From Lachnospiraceae bacterium UBA6403 (GTDB taxonomy: Bacteria; Bacillota; Clostridia; Lachnospirales; Lachnospiraceae): a stretch of DNA of 57,043 nucleotides. Made by a program: the position numbers and the translations under genes. The notes below the pieces were generated by a model, which saw only the letters and a list, made by a program, of their open reading frames with translations, did no database searches and was not told the DNA's origin. The number at the start of each line of letters is the position of its first letter. Position 1 is the stretch's first letter. The stretch covers positions 3,207 to 60,249 of the forward strand of contig DJPV01000060.1 in assembly GCA_002437435.1 (NCBI GenBank), given 5' to 3'. Positions 53,913 through 57,043 of this stretch are shown here, in pieces.

Positions 53913-54572
53913 TCAGATCACCCGCTGTTTATTGATCGTAAGCCAAAATTCCAGCCCAAGTACCTCTGCTGACTTTCTGCACAAAATCATACGCTGTAAA
54001 AAAATTTCAAAATAATCCATAACAGCACACATGGATTTATCGATCTTTAATTTCAGCTCAATATGTGAATCTTTGATAATCTTTAGTCTGTTTTCTTTTA
54101 CGGCATAGTTCACTCTGTCGTGAATATCAAAAGATGCTATATCCGTATTTCTGACTCTCGAATTTCTCACGTCACTTTTATCTGCAATCAACAATGCGGC
54201 TGCGATCGGATTTACCGGAAATGCCGCTGACTCATCGTGATTACCTATTGCTGTTATAATGGTCGCCGTATCCTCCGGATCTGCGCCCATATCATCCAAT
54301 ATCCGAAATGCCATGACCGCACCGGACTGCGCATGTCCTTCCCGGTTCACAACATTTCCGATATCATGAAGATACCCTGCAATGCTCGCAAGTTCCGCTT
54401 CCCGCTCGGAATATCCAAGCGTCAGCAATATCTCCCTTGCTGTCTCTGCCACACGTTCCACATGTGCAAATCCGTGCTCTGTATATCCCATTGCCCGTAA
54501 GGATTCGTCTGCCATCCTTATATATGTCTGAACCGCTTTGTTCTTTTTTACATCTTCAAATGTTACTTTCAT
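53913..54572 (-). CDS. HD-domain hydrolase upstream of ppk1
   Basis: The 219-residue protein has an HD domain with His37 (GFAHVERV), His69-Asp70 (GYLHDIGN), the following His80 (NREGHAQS) and GNHDESAAF, then Asp in LLIADKSDVRNSRVR. The sequence suits a metal-dependent phosphohydrolase. The last part is basic and hydrophobic (FEIFLQRMILCRKSAEVLGL). It ends 10 bp before ppk1, so the two are likely one transcription unit. A role in polyphosphate or nucleotide turnover is inferred from that position only. The ribosome binding site is weak (GAGAGA). Confidence 0.85.
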   Translation of the reverse strand: MKVTFEDVKKNKAVQTYIRMADESLRAMGYTEHGFAHVERVAETAREILLTLGYSEREAELASIAGYLHDIGNVVNREGHAQSGAVMAFRILDDMGADPEDTATIITAIGNHDESAAFPVNPIAAALLIADKSDVRNSRVRNTDIASFDIHDRVNYAVKENRLKIIKDSHIELKLKIDKSMCAVMDYFEIFLQRMILCRKSAEVLGLEFWLTINKQRVI

Positions 54573-55119
54573 ACATCATCTATCTCTCTTCTACTTCACT
54601 ATTCTTCAATTTACACCATCCTGGTTTTTGCCGCTATCAACCGTTTGAAAATTATTTGTAAAATTGCGGTAAAACCATTCCATTTTCATTATCTTTGCTC
54701 TGTTTATTAAATGTTTTCCGATATTTTCTACACTCTTTCAGATTCCTGAACAGCATCTGAAAATTTTACATTTCTTTCTAAGTATATGTTATTAGTTGCT
54801 TTTCTATTTATGTAAAATAGTTTTCATTCAGAATCATCTGCAGCACAGGCAAGTTTCTATAAAATTACACCGTTATCAGTTTCTTCTCTGAGAGATACCG
54901 TCCTTCACAGAGTCTGTTTTACTTTATGAAATAAACAAAAACAGGAAGTCTGCAAGAATCTAAATGACTTCTTATAAACTGCCTGTATTTTCGTTATAAA
55001 CTATATTTTGTTTACAACTACTGTTTATTCTGTTTTCCTCTTTTGTTTATTCTTCATATTATATTTTCCTGCTGCGCAGATGTATCACTTATGTTTTTTC
55101 TGTAAGCATTCGCAGGCAT
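54573..55119. other. Intergenic region between citrate synthase and the HD gene
   Basis: The 547-bp region holds the probable citrate synthase terminator at 54936-54987. The rest (about 54600-54930) is AT-rich and contains no reading frame with a ribosome binding site, no tRNA and no clear repeat. A weak minus-strand TTGATA box near 54640 may belong to the HD-ppk1 promoter. Confidence 0.45.
54936..54987 (-). terminator. Probable terminator of the citrate synthase gene
   Basis: ACAGG, an asymmetric bulge, then GAAGTC pairing with GACTTCCTGT, followed by TTTTTGTTTATTT on the minus strand. The stem is interrupted on one side, so strength is uncertain. Confidence 0.55.
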
Positions 55120-56460
55120 TTATATCTGCGGATTCTTCTCCATGATACTCATATATGCCGGACGCATGATACGGTTATTTGTGATCAGTTCCTCGATCCT
55201 GTGTGCGCTCCAGCCAACGATACGCGCAACCGCAAACATTGCCGTATAAAGCTCCATCGGGATTCCCAACATATCATATACAAATCCACTGTAGAAATCC
55301 ACATTTGGGCTTACACCTTTGAATATCTTACGCTGTTTTGCGATCAACTCCGGTGCAATTTCCTCTATATTCTCATATAATATGAGATCTTTTTCCCGGT
55401 CTTTTTCATGCGCCAGCTTAACAACATAATCCTTGAACACCCGTTCTCTCGGATCTGACAGAGAATATACGGCATGTCCCATTCCATAGATCAATCCCTT
55501 ATTGTCAAATGCTTCTTTATTCAAAATCTTACTTAAGTATGCTTCTATCTCGTCTTTGTCTTCATAATCTTTTACATGTCCACGGATGTTATCCATCATT
55601 TCCATGACCTTAATATTTGCACCGCCATGCTTTGGTCCTTTTAAAGAAGACATAGCTGCCGCCATCGTGGAATATGTGTCAGAACCGGAAGATGTAACAA
55701 CTCTTGTTGTAAAAGTTGAATTGTTGCCACCGCCATGTTCCATATGAAGGATCAGCGCTGTATCAAGTACCTTTGCCTCGACCTTGGAATACTTCTTATC
55801 AGGGCGCAGCAACATGAGTATATTTTCAGCTGTTGACAGATTCTTCGCCGGACGATGAATAAACATACTGTCATTCTTTACATAATGGTTATATGCATTG
55901 TATCCGTATACAGCCAGCATCGGGAATTCACTGATCAGCTGAATGCACTGACGCAGAGAATTGTTCACACTGGTATCCTTTGCATTCTTATCGTAAGATG
56001 CAAGAGTCAGGATACTACGTGTCATGGAATTCATGATATCCTCGGTTGGTGCTTTCATGATAACATCCCTTGTAAAATTCGATGGCAGTGTACGAAGTCC
56101 ACCGATAATCTTCTCAAATTCATGCTGTTCTTCTGCATTTGGCAGTTCGCCCATCAACAGCAGATATGCTATCTTTTCAAATCCCAGTTCATCTTCTCCC
56201 AGACTTCCGATCAGATCTTCCACCCGGTAACCTCTGTACCAGAGTTCCCCATCACAAGGAACTTTCTTGCCATCCTTTACCTTGGAGGATACGATCTTTG
56301 AAATATTCGTCAGACCGGTCAACACACCAACTCCACGATCATCACGAAGTCCACGGTTTACACCATATTCATCATATAATCTGGGTGCAATATAATCATT
56401 TTTTTCACATATCTTTTCCTGTGTTGCCACATACTCATTCATTTTCATCAGACTCATCAT
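55120..56460 (-). CDS. Citrate synthase
   Basis: This 446-residue, full-length enzyme condenses acetyl-CoA and oxaloacetate to citrate (a methylcitrate role cannot be excluded). The catalytic residues are His in LHMEHGGGNNST, His in YGMGHAVYSL and Asp in NVDFYSGFVYDML. Its start region overlaps the end of the MarR-like gene by 26 bp, with AGGTGG before tandem ATGs; a later ATG (MKMNEYV) is possible. Translation is therefore coupled to the regulator. In an anaerobic gut clostridium it probably feeds 2-oxoglutarate for glutamate synthesis. Confidence 0.95.
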   Translation of the reverse strand: MMSLMKMNEYVATQEKICEKNDYIAPRLYDEYGVNRGLRDDRGVGVLTGLTNISKIVSSKVKDGKKVPCDGELWYRGYRVEDLIGSLGEDELGFEKIAYLLLMGELPNAEEQHEFEKIIGGLRTLPSNFTRDVIMKAPTEDIMNSMTRSILTLASYDKNAKDTSVNNSLRQCIQLISEFPMLAVYGYNAYNHYVKNDSMFIHRPAKNLSTAENILMLLRPDKKYSKVEAKVLDTALILHMEHGGGNNSTFTTRVVTSSGSDTYSTMAAAMSSLKGPKHGGANIKVMEMMDNIRGHVKDYEDKDEIEAYLSKILNKEAFDNKGLIYGMGHAVYSLSDPRERVFKDYVVKLAHEKDREKDLILYENIEEIAPELIAKQRKIFKGVSPNVDFYSGFVYDMLGIPMELYTAMFAVARIVGWSAHRIEELITNNRIMRPAYMSIMEKNPQI

Positions 56461-56956
56461 CGTTCTTCACCACCTGCATTTCTTCAATCTCACTCTCCAT
56501 GACCGTATCCAGTTCCTTCATCAGGATCAGCAGATTGATCATGTTCTCTTTGCCAAATTTATCAATTACATTTCCGTAAAAATCTTTGATGATCGTTTCC
56601 TGCTCATGAAGCTGCTTCGCACCGGCATCTGTAATCATTACATAAGTGCCGTCTGTACCATTTCCATCATGCGACCATTTGACACAGCCACGATCTCTGA
56701 GAGCCCGGACTGCCTTTGACGTCTTGCGGATACTCATCTGCATACGCACAGACAGATCTGTCAGATATGCTTTTCCTCCATAAATGGCAGAATCCCCGCT
56801 GATCGCCTCTATACTTTGCAGTGCGACATATTCCGCAACACTTAACTTTGAAAATAAGTGCCGTACGGAATCCCTGCTCATCATGTATTTTCTATAGGTA
56901 AATTCATTTGATAATTTAGTAATATCAATTTCCTGTTCGATTTTCTGTTCCTGCAT
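56435..56956 (-). CDS. MarR-like winged-helix regulator
   Basis: The 173-residue protein has a winged-helix core (LSVAEYVALQSIEAIS ... YLTDLSVRMQMSIRKTSKAVRALRDRGCVKW ... GTDGTYVMITDAGAKQLHEQE) and an acidic C-terminus (ESEIEEMQVVKNDDESDENE). ATG at 56954-56956 (MQEQKIEQE) has GGGAGG six bases upstream; the frame is open 19 codons more. It precedes and overlaps citrate synthase. A perfect GAAACT-N3-AGTTTC palindrome sits in its own promoter, so it may repress itself and citrate synthase. The ligand is unknown. Confidence 0.85.
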   Translation of the reverse strand: MQEQKIEQEIDITKLSNEFTYRKYMMSRDSVRHLFSKLSVAEYVALQSIEAISGDSAIYGGKAYLTDLSVRMQMSIRKTSKAVRALRDRGCVKWSHDGNGTDGTYVMITDAGAKQLHEQETIIKDFYGNVIDKFGKENMINLLILMKELDTVMESEIEEMQVVKNDDESDENE

Positions 56957-56983
56957 AAACAACCTCCCTTTCTGATTCCCAAT

Positions 56984-57013
56984 ATGATAAATGAAACTTC
57001 CAGTTTCTGTCAA
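56984..57013 (-). promoter_or_regulatory. Promoter of the marR-citrate synthase operon
   Basis: Perfect TTGACA (57008-57013), an 18-bp spacer and TATCAT (56984-56989) on the minus strand. Confidence 0.65.
56993..57007. promoter_or_regulatory. Palindromic operator candidate GAAACT-TCC-AGTTTC
   Basis: This perfect 6-3-6 palindrome lies exactly between the -35 and -10 boxes of the marR-like gene. That is where an autorepressor would block RNA polymerase. Confidence 0.55.
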
Positions 57014-57043
57014 CCGACTTTATTCTTATTTAAGAACTACGCC

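Overview
The window looks like a chromosomal segment of a low-to-moderate G+C gut Firmicute of the Lachnospiraceae type (Coprococcus/Roseburia relatives; the genus is a guess). The signs are AGGAGG-type ribosome binding sites before nearly every gene, sigma-A promoters, CIRCE/HrcA heat-shock operators, a clostridial Amt-PII fusion, a COG2426/SseB operon and very large MBG-repeat surface proteins. No prophage, CRISPR array, rRNA or tRNA was seen. Nearly all genes lie on the minus strand, so operons read from high to low coordinates.

Layout. 1-500: the start of an unidentified gene at the left edge with its own promoter and leader hairpin, then a 211-bp imperfect palindrome. 496-4380: paaK, and the rpmG-secE-nusG-rplK-rplA operon, which ends in a terminator with no rplJL after it. 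4450-9050: a small-protein/COG2426/SseB/zinc-ribbon operon, metY and an HD hydrolase. 9300-11270: murI converging on a DUF3810 protein. 11400-19590: a two-component system, a DASS-family transporter and a dlt-like cassette (MBOAT, SGNH/DltD-like, AMP ligase, carrier protein) that looks like a surface acylation system. 19645-22415: clpB under CIRCE. 22443-34019: a 2508-residue surface protein, a divergent LytTR/GHKL two-component pair and a second surface protein with a PKTGD sorting signal.

34140-37200 is a scar zone. It holds a frameshifted TnpV transposon relic, a TetR regulator, an aldo/keto reductase that has lost its C-terminus, one intact flavodoxin, and a second flavodoxin that has lost its start and is joined to what looks like half of a MerR-type operator. 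37200-43670: a P-type ATPase, PAP2 phosphatase, membrane protein, GT4 glycosyltransferase, a 41-residue Lys-rich protein and hsp20 under a second CIRCE. 43700-51300: a metallophosphatase, Amt-PII fusion, MFS exporter, Na+/alanine symporter and a D-2-hydroxyacid dehydrogenase. 51500-57043: ppk1 with an HD hydrolase, and citrate synthase coupled to a MarR-like regulator.

The most unusual signals are these. (1) Six consecutive inverted repeats GGGTAT...ATACCC at 50052-50350, with a near-constant 27-bp arm offset and about 51-bp period but diverged loops and spacers. (2) The transporter plus dlt-like cassette, whose ligase is not a recognisable DltA. (3) A LytTR system sandwiched between two surface proteins, with a 9-bp direct repeat just upstream of its promoter. 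(4) CIRCE operators that embed the -35 box identically in clpB and hsp20. (5) Terminator-like hairpins at or near the inferred 5' ends of clpB, amt and the left-edge gene.
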